Shown: positions 44,637-58,500 of the stretch, piece after piece
Layout of the letters: each line of letters begins with the position of its first letter
Position numbering within the stretch: position 1 is the stretch's first letter
DNA from: Medicago truncatula
Taxonomy: Eukaryota > Streptophyta > Magnoliopsida > Fabales > Fabaceae
Direction: 5' to 3'
Assembly (NCBI RefSeq): GCF_003473485.1
Contig: NC_053045.1
Span: forward strand, 956,501-1,020,500
Length of the DNA stretch: 64,000 nucleotides
Position numbers and translations under genes: made by a program
Notes under the pieces: generated by a model
Told to the model about the DNA's origin: nothing
Database searches by the model: none
The model's input: the letters and a program-made list of their open reading frames with translations, nothing else

Positions 44637-46395
44637 CATAAGATGCAGAGCAAGGAGGGAAGATTCATCGGGCTATGCATTCCAAGGCAAAGTTTTCTTC
44701 TTTCATTTCTCCGGAGCCCCGGTTTGGTTATCTTGTGAGATTGATCATATGTCCTATTGGTTGCAGCTCTGCCACTAACAGACTGATAACCGCCAGCGAA
44801 CATGCCTCTTTTCAAATCAATATTTGCCATTTGGACGAGAGTGGTGTCTACACTGGTCATTTTTCCATTTTCGCCCTTTGGTTTTGTACGAACACAGGTA
44901 TGTATCACTATTATTTGTTTTATTGTTTTCTTAATGTATTGCTGAATTGCATGATGGTCATTTCTCCACTACATGAGGAACTAATGCTATGGGAACTCGG
45001 TTCCCTAAAGCTTGGTTATTTTGCTTCACTGTTTTTTGCTTTCTGTTCTGTTCCTTGTCTTCATGATTATCTTTTGTAACAAAAAAAAATGTTGGCTACT
45101 TACTTAGCCAATATAAACTGTCTAATGCTCCCTTAGTTAAGTAGTAACTAGTAAACGTCGTTAACAAATTTCCAGTAACAATATTTTGGGTTCAAATTGC
45201 TGCCATAGCAACATCAAGTCATGATTTGGATAGATATTGCTGATAACCATTGCATATCCACACTCAAAAATGAAAGAAGCAACGTCAAACTCAATTGATT
45301 GTGAGTTAATACGGCCATCTTGATCTATTGGTGGAGATGGGCTGTGCAGAGACAGGATGGGGTCTACGAATATTTGATGTCCTTCGATGATTTTGTTATA
45401 TGTCTTCTATAGACGTCTGTTTTATTTAGATGAATCTAGGATATTGTGATAGGATCAACAACTCAATAGATTTTGTCAGGTTTCTGGTTGTTGTTTAAAT
45501 CTATATCGATGTTGGAATTTTGGTTTGATTTATATTCTGATCCCTCTCAAACTTTTTGGCACATGCTTAGATGTTTGAAAATGCACCTGTGTGATTTACT
45601 CTCCCATTGCATTTTTACCTAATATTGCTTGTTTTTCTGTTCAGGGCAATGCTGATAGACAGTGGGCTAGATAGCTTGTGGTTCTATCTGAAAACTGAAG
45701 TCAAGCAATGTTAGACGCGATGCCAATTTGTCTTGAAGGTTTACTAGTACTACTATTTGGAGATATTTCCGTCTTATGAACTTCACTAATCAAGTTTGTA
45801 AATTCTGCCACATTTGTTTTTCTTTTAATCTTAAAACTTCTTGACCGAGCTTTTATTGTTTCCTCCAATTCCATGCCAACTTTGACAAAACTCAAGAATG
45901 AGATGGTAAATGTTCTCTTCAAATTTAACAAGAGGTTTGATAAGTCATCGCAGTCTTACTCAACGACTTAAACCTTCAAAAAAAAAAAAAAAACTCCTGA
46001 AAAAATACTTTGAAATAATTCTTCAAATTGGTTTTAATCTTTGGGTTTTTGAAAGGTAAACAAAATCTGATCAATAATTGTTTTAGTCAAAAGTTGAACC
46101 AAATTCTTTCATATGATTTGTCTTTAAATAAAACTTATTAGTCTTTTGAGCCCGATCAATTAATTGTTTTGAAAAACAACAAAAATAATATGACATTTTT
46201 TTGTAGTGATAAGTGAAAACAGAAAAATTATTGACAATTGACTATAAAAATAGAAACCAAAAAAGAAATCACCCATCAATTATTCTATAATCCAGTAAAA
46301 AAAAAAAAAAATCTTAATTATTCTAGAAAAGTAAAAATAAAAATCATGCAGTATATCACTAGAAAACATAAGGATATTGTCAATATCAAATACTT
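44637..46395. other. Intergenic, PPR/hAT side to KAS III
   Basis: The open frame at 44675-45079 and its antisense have no recognisable domain. A run of about 16 A lies at 45978. The part near 46396 is the presumed 3' region of KAS III. No supported gene. Confidence 0.35.
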
Positions 46396-49300
46396 TTATC
46401 CCCATTGAAAAATAGCTGATCCCCAAGTAAGACCAGCACCAAAGCCACTAGCAGCAATAATTTGTCCTTCCTTAATCTTTCCACTTCTAACTGATTCATC
46501 TAAAGCCAATGGAATGGAAGCTGCACTTGTATTACCATAATCAGCCACATTTGATATCACTTTTTCTGGAGGGAATTCTAATTTGTTTGCCACTACACCA
46601 ATAATTCTTTGGTTTGCCTACATTTGTCAACAAGTAAATAGTTAATTATATTTATAAGCATGGTGTAACCAACCTTTTTCTCTAATCAAAAAGTTAATTA
46701 CCAAAAAATGATTTTCACATACCTGATGGAGAAGTAACCAATCAATGCTGGATGCAGATAGACCAGCCTTTTGAAGTGCTGACTCAATTGACTTTGGCAC
46801 ATTCTGTATAGCAAATTTAAACACTACTTTGCCATTCATATGTATGCATGAATATGAACACTTCTTAGGAGGAAAGTCCAACTCACCCTTAATTGAGTCT
46901 GGTGCATTATTAGTCCCTTCTTCTTTATATGCTGCATTCAGATGCCTACATGAAGTAATAAAACTAAATTGTTTGTCACACAACACTTAACAATGTGCAT
47001 GGATGTGTAAGAAACTACGAAGCACCGACACATATACATTGTACACGATACTTACACGTTGACACTGATAATAAATTCAAAAAATTAACTAATTTAATGT
47101 AATCACATATATCACTGAACACGCCTTCGATTAGAAATGTCGATAGTGCAAAGGTAAGGAGTACATACACATATCCATCACCATCACTATTCAAATCAAA
47201 ACTAAATAAACTATCTTCCTTGCAGTTGCAAGCCTGCAATGTAATCATATATAACATCAGAACAATGCTACAAATTTATACAAAATCAGTTCCATTTAAA
47301 TCTCAATGAAAATAAATCAATTTTTATTCACTATGTTAAAACCCTATTTACTATGATGAAGCTTGATTCATTACGATGAATCAGTAACTAAACTTAGTAT
47401 AGTTAGGCACTTTTTTTTTTTTTTTGTCAACGCTTTGAGGAAGGTAAAGAGTTACCTGTACTAGAACAGCACCAGCAGCATCTCCAAACAGAATACATGA
47501 ACTTCTGTCGGTCCAATCGACATATCTCGAAACAGCATCAGTTCCAATTACAAGAACATTTTGAAATCCTGCTCCTGCATTCATAAAATGAAAAAAAATT
47601 ATTTACATGTAGGAGATATTACAACCTTAATTCAACAAAAAGTAACTGATTCATACCCCTAATGTGACTAGCAGCTGATATTAAACCCAAGATAAATCCA
47701 CTACATGCAGCTGTAATGTTATAAGCTGCTGGATTTTTTTTGCAGCCGAGCTGTTTTGAAATCTGAAATTCATAATAACAATTACAGTCATGCATACAAA
47801 AAAGCATATGAACTATAGAGATGCATTAATAACAAAGAAAGAAACATTAACATAACCAATACCAACCTGAGGACCAGTGCCGAAAAGATCGTCCGAAGTA
47901 GATGAACACACCAAGATTAGGTCAACATCACCTGGATCAACTTTTGCCATCTCAAGAGCTTTCCTTGCTGCCTCTACTGATAAAGTGGTCAAGTTTTCTC
48001 CACCTGCAACCAATGAATCATAACACTGGGCTATGAGCAACTATTTGCTACATCTTTACCTAAAACCTTACAAAACATTGGATATATAGGTCGTCTCATC
48101 TATATTATTCAATATTGACATTTTCATCTAATATGGGACTTCTTACTCACATTTACTACTAGGATTGTTAAAAAATGAAAACTAAATTGAACTATTTTAG
48201 TTTAGTTTCAGTTCAAAAACAATGTAGTTTGGCTTTCTCTAAAAATAGTTCTGGTTCAGGGCCAATCATTAACGATTCGGTTCAATTTTACCAAACCATT
48301 GTAACTGTTCGGTTTTCTTTCTTGGACCGAACCATGAACAATCCTCATTATTACATACTTATGGAAACATGGATGAGATTTATAAACTATCAACACTCCA
48401 TAAAAGCCAAATTCAATTCAGCTGCAACCATTCTATTAATGATGGTTACATAGCAAGTTAGAAATAAACTAACCTGAAAGAACTCGGCGTTTACGAATCC
48501 CGGTGCGAACATTTATCCATTCATCAGAAGTATCAACTATTTTTGCAAGCTCGTCATTAGTAATCTCAAGAGTTGGCACAGCTGAACCACATCCTACCAG
48601 CTTACAGCCTTGACTAACAAGTCTGCAAAGATTTGAATTACAGTTCCAAGTTATGGCACCGAGAGAAAGAGTCCAAATTCAACAAGGATGCAGGAACTAT
48701 TATACAAATCATAACCATCATGGTTTGATTTTTTTTTTTTTAAATCATATAAATATTTGTCTAATATAATAATATGAAGTTGTAACGATATAAAAAAAAT
48801 ACAGAGAAATGGAAGGAAAGCGGGCAACAAGATGCAGTTGTGTTGCAAATAAATGCAAATGTGACCGCAATATTATTAAGGTTTTTGAGGTCTTCAAAAT
48901 TGTATACCGACCACAATTTCATTTACATGCATCAATCACATTTGTCCTATACTTATCAACGATAACAATGACAATTTTACAAATTATAAGATCAAAGAAA
49001 TGATGATTCGTCTCATAGGTAAATTAAACTTGAGAGCTTGATAGAGAAAAAACTCATTAGAGTTCATGTTGATTATTTGGTATAAGATGTGAGTTGTGTA
49101 CATAATTTTCATGTTTATAGAACTCAATTTTTACATACAAATTGAGAAACTAACTTCTAACTACTTTCCTAAAAAAATTAATTTCTAACCACTAACTTAC
49201 TCAATATTTCTGGTAACAACAACAATTTATAACCTTAGCAACCATAGTTATTTGCATTTGTAACTACTAAAGAGAGTGAAACAACTATGGAAATTAGAGA

Positions 49301-49772
49301 CAACAAAAACCAATTTGGTCGCCATATTTGGCATCTCTATTTCTTTGCGCTAATTAATTTTTTTCTAGTAGCATGCGAACTAGGATGTAGGGTGTGTTTG
49401 ATTTATTAAACAGTAAGTATTAGATAGAACAACACAAGACAAAACAATACAACACAAGACAAAACATCATAAGACAAATTTTTATGGTTTGAATAATTTT
49501 TGGTCTTATATGATTTTTGCTGGACAAAAGACTATTTTGATATTTTAAACAACTTGTACACGAGACAAAATCTAGTGAGTGCAACCATAATTTCAAAATC
49601 TAGTGTATAATATAAAATGAAAGGGTGATGATGTGAGACAATAGAGAAATTCTAAGACATACCTTGGCAAAGGAGATTGGGAATCATGGTTGTGAGCACT
49701 AAAGCATACAAGTTTTGAGGAAATGGGAGGTGATAAGAGGGTAAGATGAAGGAGTGAACTTGGTAGATACAT
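46396..49772 (-). CDS. KASIII: Plastid 3-oxoacyl-ACP synthase III (KAS III)
   Basis: Eight exons: 49772-49663, 48622-48474, 48003-47867, 47762-47657, 47574-47456, 47233-47169, 46945-46723 and 46617-46396. They sum to 1131 nt, 376 residues. The enzyme condenses acetyl-CoA with malonyl-ACP, the first step of type II fatty-acid synthesis in the plastid. The thiolase-fold triad is present: Cys about 152 in [11 protein letters not shown], His about 302 in WLLLHQANQR and Asn about 332 in [11 protein letters not shown]. Also seen are [30 protein letters not shown] and the closing [15 protein letters not shown]. The N-terminal ~40 residues (from [20 protein letters not shown]) suit a short transit peptide; Arabidopsis KAS III is about 404 residues. 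The upstream ATG at 49781 is out of frame with the exon. The exon 6 donor is placed at GTATGT after GGATATGT, which alone keeps the HLNAAYKEE frame. Confidence 0.94.
47005..47145. repeat. Palindromic-MITE relic in KAS III intron 6
   Basis: It begins ACGAAGCACCGACACATATA and continues with GTTGACACTGATAATAAATT and AATTTAATGTAATCACATAT. The word order is that of the 8851-9023 family (AAGCACCGACAC... TAATTACACTAAATT) but decayed. It lies in the intron between exons 6 and 7. Confidence 0.5.
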
Positions 49773-52564
49773 TGACCATGGAAAAATGTTACACTAATCG
49801 CCAAAAGTAACTAACAAAACGATAAATGAAAGTAAAAATCACCAAAGTTTTATGCTAAACTATGCTTTTATAACACTAGAAATTTGCTAACCAACCAACT
49901 ACATTTGTACAACTAAATTATAGCAACTACATTTGTACAACTAAATTAAGTTGCCTGATATGTAATGCAGGTACATATGCAAGCAACCTGCAACCATTAT
50001 GTCATAGAACAGACGGTAAGTTTGAATAATAACTTCTATAAGCTAGGTGGGCCAATTACTATGTCATCTAAATTCATCAAAAATGGTCCACGACATAAAT
50101 TATGGTAGGGAAATTGCATATATGCTTTAGATGATATGCATTCCTTCTTTCACATGGATGGATGATACATGAACCTCTCCCTTACAAATTTCTCAATCAC
50201 TTTTCACTTATATTATGAAAACGTTGTTAGCATTATTAATGTGAATAATTTGTGTATAATTACCTCCACCCCATATTATAAGCCACTTTTACAATTTCAC
50301 ACAAATTAATAAATATAGTGAATATTTTATGAAAAAGAGAGAGTAATATAAAAAAGAGTGTTAAAGTGATATGATTCAAAAAAGAAACTAATGATTCGAA
50401 TGAAATCATAAAATGACGTAATCCCTCCGTCTTTAATCATGATGTTTTGAGCACTTCACACGTATTAAAAATATAATTAATTTTGTATATAAATGAGATA
50501 TTTTGAATTATTTTACAAAATTCTCCTTAATAAACGGTATGGAAAGATAAATTATAAAATTGGAAAAAGATAGAGTAATAAATAGTTAAAGGTATACTAA
50601 GAAAAATAATTTTAATGCTTCAATAGTCTCATTGTAAATTACTTATAATTTGGGATAAAATTTTCATTGAGTTTCCTTAATAAGGTTTTTAACGAGACAA
50701 TTGTGTGTACATGTCTTTTCCTTGTATTTTGGTCTAGTATCCTCGTGATGTTTGCTCTCTGTTGCAATTTTTAATAACATTTTACTTTTAAGGTATTGCT
50801 TTAGGTGGTTAGGGGTACCTAGTTGGGATGTCTCCTCTCTATCTTTTACACCTCATTGATTTATACAAAAAATGTATAAATTACTCCCATCGTTCCACAA
50901 TGAGTGATTAATTTAACTATTTCACACGTATTAAATGATTATTCATCATTTTTATATTAATTTATATTAGTTTTAGACTTTGTTTTAATTAGTTTTCTTA
51001 GTTATTAATTAGTTTTAGTTTCTTTATAGTAGAAATCATGATTATTTGATATCTTGATCTGTGTTGATTTTTCCATAACCAGACAATCCTCAGAGCATTT
51101 TATCTATTTTTGTGTGTTTATCAAATTTACATTAAATTTTAAAAGTGGTAAGGTGTCTACGAAGTTTTGAAAAGTCAATCATAAAAGTCATTTCAAAAGT
51201 ATGCAAACTTTTAAAAAGAAAGGTGAAGACTGTCATTTTACACAGTTTAGAAGATCAGTGTTTTTGCCATTTTACGCCTAGGCGCAAAACAACTATGTTT
51301 GGGCGCAACCAAATGAGTTCAAGACTTGTTTGCTGCTACCATTTTACACTTGAATGCAAAACTGTTGCGTGATACCAAAAGCCATTTACATTGCCACATC
51401 ATCTGCGCCTAGGCGCAAAACTGGTGTAAATTCACTTTTCAAATTGTCTATTTAAGCACAAACATCATATTTTGAAGGGGGTTCATAGCTTTATACATAT
51501 AAATCGGTGAAAAATACTTAGGAAGGTTCCATGAAGGTGTTGTTCGACCTAGGAGGCGGGGGTTGAATCTTCTCATCCTCTGCCTTTATGTGAATTCCTT
51601 AAATCCTTCTTATTCTCTATAGTTAAGCCATGAGTGGCTAATTTCTTTATTGTTAGAGATGAAATTATTTAGATGACAACTTTTGTACTATGATTTTATT
51701 TTGATTATTGAAATTTTAATCATTTTTCTTAACTCTGTTCTTAATGCTTTTATTGCTTGGCTGTGTTTAATTTGATTTATGATTTATATTGTAAAAAGGA
51801 AGTTGAATTTATAAATGCTTTAAGATAAGAAATTCTTGCTTTATAATCTAGGAATAGATGCAAATTAACCCTTGAAACCAATTGAAAATTCTTGTTCATT
51901 CATGCTTAATTCTAATCTTAATTTCACTAAAGAATTATGAGTTATTTTAGAATTAACATTTTGTCACTAAGGAATTAAAGCAAAAATAATTTAGAGAATT
52001 AAGTAATGATGATTTAATAGTCATATTAAGTTAATAACTCAAGTCAGTCATCTAGTAAAACTCATCTCTGAAAATTTAATTGTTATAAATTTCAAACAAA
52101 TTTTATTTTGCTTACTTTGCATTATTGCTATCAAACAAACGAAAATTTTTTGTTCAATTAAATTATGTAAATAATATTCGACAATATAACGTGATTCTCG
52201 AGTTCGACATTCGATCTTACCGTTTTAATTTTACTACTTATACGATTTCGTATATCAATAAAAATCACTATCATTAAACTAGTTTACAAGTGAAAAGAAA
52301 GAATAATATTTTCGCCTTGCTTATCACTATAAAAAAATAAACAAACTACTAAATTAAATTAGTGTCAATCACTTTTAAATTAGTCCTCAATAGTTTTTCA
52401 ATTAACTCTTTGTTTTATGGTTTTTTTCTCATGATAAAATATATGATTGAGAAACTTTTGATGAGTAATTTGAGAGTGAATATGACCAAAAATATCTATT
52501 CCATATTCCTATCTTCTTCTATTCATCGCGTTGTGCTGAGCCAATTTGAGTGCCACACAACACA
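49773..52564. other. Intergenic, divergent KAS III / LPA3
   Basis: KAS III (-) and LPA3 (+) diverge across 2.8 kb. At 50268-50320 and 50421-50656 there are Stowaway-like blocks (CTCCACCCCATATTATAAGC; CCCTCCGTCTTTAATC... TTATAATTTGGGATA). At 50883 a third Stowaway-like CTCCCATCGTTCCACAATG start has no partner. A probable old LTR is listed separately. No gene is supported; promoters are presumed at both ends. Confidence 0.4.
51000..52260 (+). mobile_element. Probable solo LTR of an LTR retrotransposon
   Basis: About 1.2 kb with two GCGCCTAGGCGCAAAAC-type blocks (51281 and 51404). The right end has ACGTGATTCTCGAGTTCGAC then TTTTACTACTTATACGATTT, a pattern I know from the 3' ends of plant LTRs. 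No internal coding region adjoins it. It reads as an old, broken relic; the left edge is a guess. Confidence 0.35.
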
Positions 52565-55500
52565 ATGCTACTATCCATGGCTATGGCTATGTCATCTCTA
52601 CCTCACAACCTCACCTTTCTACCTTCACATCTTTCTCCACTATCTTCTTCAATTTCTACTACTAAATCTCTTCGAAACACTTCTTTATTCAAAATCAAAT
52701 GCATTAAAACTGAAAGAGAAGCTTCTTCATCAGACCCAAATCGAGGTTTCGATCCTAAATCAGGTGTATCTGTTTATAAACCTAAGTCTTATGAAGTTCT
52801 CGCCACTGATGCTGCTAATTCACTCAATTTTGCTCTTCAAGATGGAAAACTGAGAATCGAAATCGATTTCCCGTACGTTTATTATTCATTCTCTTTCTAT
52901 GTAGTCAAAGATTCCTCGTATTCATGCATTAGCTTGAAGCCAGTTTATCAATATTTTAAAAGCAAATTTAAAATCGGAACCATTGGTTCTTGATTCTATG
53001 GCTTCGAGCTATTGACTATGTGAACATCTGGATTCTTTGACTGTAGTAGGTAATAAAAAATTGCTTATAATTGATTTGCTATTATTATTAAGTGAGAGCT
53101 AATACTGATTGAGAAATTAGTCGTTTGGATCTTTGTCCTACACAAAAATAGATTCTCTACCGTTGATATTTGGTGATTTTAGTGTACTTAGGGACAAAAT
53201 GGAGTAATTAAAAGAGATTATTTGGATGAGAGAAAGTTACCAAAATGTAGACAATCAAAAGGTAGAGAGAATCCCTCTCCGTCCTAAACTCAACGTTCAT
53301 GCTCTCGGTTTAAATATGAAAATAGTCCCTGCCAAATATCTGACATTTTGGTTTTAGTCCTGTAAAAATATTTTTTTGGTTTTAGTCCTGTAAATATAAA
53401 AAAATTGGTTTTGATCCTTGTATTTTGTTTCAGTCCTTGTAAAATTGATTCATATTGAATTTGGTCCTTGTAATATGTAGAATATTTGATTTTAGTCCCT
53501 CAAAATGAGGACTAAAATGAATATTATAGGGACCAATTTCAATATGAAATGATTTTACAAGGATTAAAACAAAATACCAAAGACCAAAACCAAATATTCT
53601 ATATCTGCAGGGACTAAAACCAAAAAAATATTTTTATAGGGACTAAAACCAAAACGTCAGATATTTGCAGGGACCATTTCCATATTTAAGCCTTTAATAT
53701 TATTCAATATTTATCTATGGAAAGGTAAACATGATTAACCTTCATTTTCAACATTTTTTCTTCTTTCAAATCTTTATAATTCAAGCTTAGTGTAAGTTAA
53801 TATACACATAATAACAATATTTTGCTTGCGGCTTTTATGTGCTGGGATTCCATTCCTGATCTTTTTTGTTCTCGGGGTTATGTATGCAGGCCCTTGCCCA
53901 GCAACATTTCTTCATATAAGGTACTATTCTTTGCTCTGGTGACGCATGCTTTCTCAAGTGTAGTGACTTATTTGTTTCAGTTTTGGTCCTTCATTGTATA
54001 TAGGTCTATGTTTTTGGAGAGAGTAATAACTAATAATTACGAAGTTCCAAAAATTAGTAGGCTGAATCATACATTTTCAAATGTATATTTGATTGATCTT
54101 GTCGCATGCCTTTGTTTCCCATGGATCTTGTCTGCATACTTTTGGTTAGCAGAATATTTCAACTGCTTTGTTATTTTAGTTGATATTTGTAGCTATGCTA
54201 ATATGATGGGCTAAGTTGATTTCATTTTCATGCTTAAAGAAACTGTTCTGATTGACAGTTACTTGACGTTTTTGAAGCATGCTTGTATCTGAATACATTG
54301 CACATAATTTTCTCAAATTCCTAAATATTTCAAGGGATCTTCAGATGATTTCATCGATGCCAACATTCAACTTGTCTTAGCTGTTGTAAAAAAGCTCCAG
54401 GAGAAAAAAGAGACCAGAGCTTGCGTAGTAAGAAAATATAACTTTTTTTTTCCTTTCAATACAACTTTTATAATGTTTCTCAGAGATGTCACTACATTCG
54501 GGACTTTTTTGTAGGTATTCCCTGATAAACCAGAAAAGCTTCGAGCCTCTCAGTTGTTCAAAGCAGCTCTGGATTCAGTAATGAAAATTTTACTATGAAT
54601 TTATTCTTATTTAATATGAGGCCTTTTTCAAGAAAATGTCATAAAATGATCACACTATTGGAAAATTCTAATGTATTTAAACTATGTACAATAAATGTTG
54701 GAAATTCCGCCTTAATTGCCACCTTTGGTTAGCCTTAATTGCAGCCTCCAACACCTTCATTGTGTTGGCTTTGAGGGGGTGAATTTAGTCCCACATCGGA
54801 TAGATAACACTCTTGAGAAGAGTTTATAAAGAGGAGGCACTCCTCACCTTACAAGTCGGTTTTGTAAGGATGAGTTAGGCCCCAAATTTCAACATGGTAT
54901 CAGAGCTTATCCTAGATCTATCTTGGGCTTCCCGCATCGTCCGGGCTGAAGCGTGAGGGAGTGTGTTGGAAATTCCGCCTTAATTGCGGTCCGCCCCTAG
55001 TCGCCTAAATTGCGACCTTTGGTTAGCCTTAATTGCAGCCTCCAACACCTTCAGGCCCCAAATTTCAACATCGTATCAGAGTCTATCCTAGATCTATCGT
55101 TGAGCTTCCCGCATCGTCCACGCTTCAGGCCCATTAGGCCGGGCTGAAGCGTGAGGGGGTGTGTTGGAAATTCGCCTTAATTGCGGTCCGCCCCTAGTCG
55201 CCTAAATTGCGACCTTTGGTTAGCCTTAATTGCAGCCTCCAACACCTTCATTGTGTTGGCTTTGAGGGGGTGGATTTAGTCCACGTCGGATAGATAGCAC
55301 TCTTGAGAAGAGTTTATAAAGAGGAGGCACTCCTCACCTTACAAGCCAGTTAGGCCCCAAATTTCAACATAATTGCGACCTTTGGTTAGCCTTAATTGCA
55401 GCCTCCAACACCTTCATTGTGTTGGCTTTGAGGGGGTGGATTTAGTCCCACATCGGATAGATAACACTCTTGAGAAGAGTTTATAATGAGGAGGCACTCC

Positions 55501-58500
55501 TCACCTTACAAGCCGGTTTTGTAAGGATGAGTTAGACCCCAAATTTCAACAATAAAGAATGAAGATATCCTAGTCAGATTGAAGCCTTTCATATTCTAAA
55601 GTTTCATCTTTGTTTTGTTTCAAGGTTGATGGCCTTTCATATTCTATAAGCAGGTTTTGTAAGGATGAGTTAGACCCCAAATTTCAACAATAAAGAATGA
55701 AGATATCCTAGTCAGATTGAAGCCATTCATATTCTAAAGTTTCATCTTTGTTTTGTTTCAAGGTTGATGGCCTTACTATAGGCTCCTTAGATGATATCCC
55801 TGCAGGACCCGTGGCTTCATTTTTCAGATCTGTTAGAAACACCCTTGATTTTGACTTTGAAGATGAGAATGAAGGTTAGCTCTTGCGAGAAAATGGATTT
55901 TTAAGCAATAATATTTTTTTTCTTTCTTTAGTTACCATGTTTGAAACTTATGTGTTACAGTATCAAATTATTCTTGAGTCATATTGGTTAAGCTTTGTTT
56001 CTATGTAAAACACCCATGATAAAAACAATATTTTGACAATTAAATTTCTTAGAAGTGCAGGTCGTTGGCAGTCTAGTGAACCTCCATCGCTCTACATATT
56101 CATTAATTGCAGTACACGTGAACTTGGTTATATTGAGAAGTATGTGGTATGGTGCCTCTGCCATTAGAAGGTTTCATGATTTTTTATCTGTTCAGTATCA
56201 AATCTTTGATGTGCAAATGAAATCATTCTTATCTGTATTAGCTTGGTCTTTGATTCTTTGGTAGGGGTCGTTTATTTTTTGTCCATTGGTGATAAATAAT
56301 GTGCAATAATACATGACTTGAGTTCTTTCATTTGTTTTTTGGTCAGCATGCAAAATTCTGCAATTTGTTGAGTTTAGCTTCTATGTCTGTTGTTACAACC
56401 CACTCTTAGCTCCTGATCAGTGTATAAACTAATACTCATTTAATACTAATTTATACTGTGAAACCCAAGGATAGAATCATACTAAGAACACTTAAGTAAC
56501 AAATCAGGGAGCTACTGAAAAGTTGATAGATAGGGTTGCCCCTATATGTCTAACTCCAAAATGACAAACACTCACCATTACCAATAGCACAATATAAACC
56601 AAAAGAAAGAAAAATCCCCATCTCTACAGCTGCATTATACTGAAGACAACAAAGATCACCAATTGACCACACCGCTTGATCCCTATCCCAATAACTGCAT
56701 TAAATAGTTAATTTCATTTGTCCCTTTTAGTAGCAAGGTCTAAAATGGTTAAACTTGATGTAGGCTATGGTTTTGACTTTTGGATAGCTAATCAGTTTAT
56801 TTGATTGAACACGATTAATTATGTGCACTGGCATCGCCTAGTTATTTAATTTGATGTATATATCTTCTAATACTACGACTTTGCAGGAAAAATTTGCTCC
56901 ATCAACCCCAACACTTTTATTTAATCTTGAGCTAGATACACTGCGGTATATGTTGTACTCTTTTTTGTTTATTGAAACTTTCTTGCATGCCCAAGTCCTT
57001 AACTACTTCGGACACTTATGTTTGACAAATATTAAATACTGAATTTGCAGTGCTGATTTAGGCCTTCTAGGCTTCCCACCCAAAGATTTGCAATACCGCT
57101 TTCTTTCTCAATTCACTCCAGTATTCTACATTCGGATCAGAGATTATTCAAAGGTACCCCCTTCTTTATTGAATAGTCCCTAGATATTTATCATTATCTG
57201 TGTAAAAAATAATATTTTCTCAAATAATAGGCATTGACTGTACTTTTACTGTTTTCTAGACAATTGCAGTAGCACCTTATATTGTCAATTACAGTGGAGC
57301 TGTGTTCCGCCAATACCCTGGTACAGCTGTATATTTATATGCTATATGTACATACATACATGCATGTATGCGTGCAACACACTCTTATCAAATGTTTTCT
57401 ACTTAGTAATTGTGATACATGATATATAAATTTTTTTTTTTTTTTAACAAGATATATAAATCAAATATTAACGTTATTAAAAACTAAAGCGAAACTAAAA
57501 TACAATGCTGAGAAAAGTTGTGTTAAAATAAAGGCGATATTAGTACTAATGCTTCTTACCAGTTATTTAATATTAGAGCAATGCTAGCAACACACATCTT
57601 TCAACACACTCTTTGATTGGTTAAAATTCACATGAGTCCCACCAAATCATGTGGGTCCCATGTGAATTCTAACAAATCAAAGAGAGTTTGTTGGAAAGTG
57701 TGTGTTAAGATGTGTGTTGCTAGCATTTCTCTTAATATTAACACCAAATCTTGCAAGGAAGGACATATTTTCAGTATATGAAACACCAATAGGTTATTTT
57801 CTATAAAAGAAATGTTCCAATACTTTGACGACAAATTACTACCCACTCTTCAATGAATGCTTCAATTTCAGTTGCAATATTGCAATGTGAATAAGTATAT
57901 AGTTTTTGAAGTTTATAGTCCCACATCGGTTATATTTGTTTGATGACCCAACATGAGGTGTTATTAAGAAGGTAGAAGCAACATAGAAACTTGCCTTAAA
58001 CTAAGGAGTAAGGAAAACAAAGCGAACTGGTGGGAGCCGGTCGTAGCATCTAACAACATGATGCAATTATTTTTGGAGGGGTGATAGGCTGGCCATGTGT
58101 TGACGCTGCTTACTTTTGCAGAACTCACACATGCAGGCCTCCCTTACCCAAACCCCAATTTCAGTTTCAATTTTTTTATTTTATTATCGTTCTTTGATTC
58201 TATATCATTCTTTATTTTTTTTTTACTCAAACATTTAATTAGTAATGGAAATTGGAATATGGCCATGTTTCCTCTATTTTTCGTTTGACGTGGCTAAATT
58301 CCTTTGACTTGAACCAAATCACGAATAATCAAAATCTGGCCTTGTCGTCCTTACCCTAGTGCATATTACATGATAACTTAAAGCAAGATATTTGTATCAC
58401 CAGGGAAAAAAAGCAAGGGCATTGATGTCAAGTTGTCAATAAGAAAAAGGGAGGATATCAATATTCATTTCTGTAATGGATCTGGAAAAGCGTATTTAAC

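Noticed and set aside
44501-45079. Overlapping 134-135-codon open frames on both strands
   Set aside because: They straddle the right end of the hAT element and have no domain; antisense overlap suggests chance frames.
52550-52564. Start of LPA3 at MPHNT
   Set aside because: That position is a GTG codon; the first ATG in frame is 52565.
57890-58000. Additional small LTR unit in LPA3 intron 9
   Set aside because: Only the TAGTCCCACATCGG word is shared with the array in intron 4; too little to call an element.
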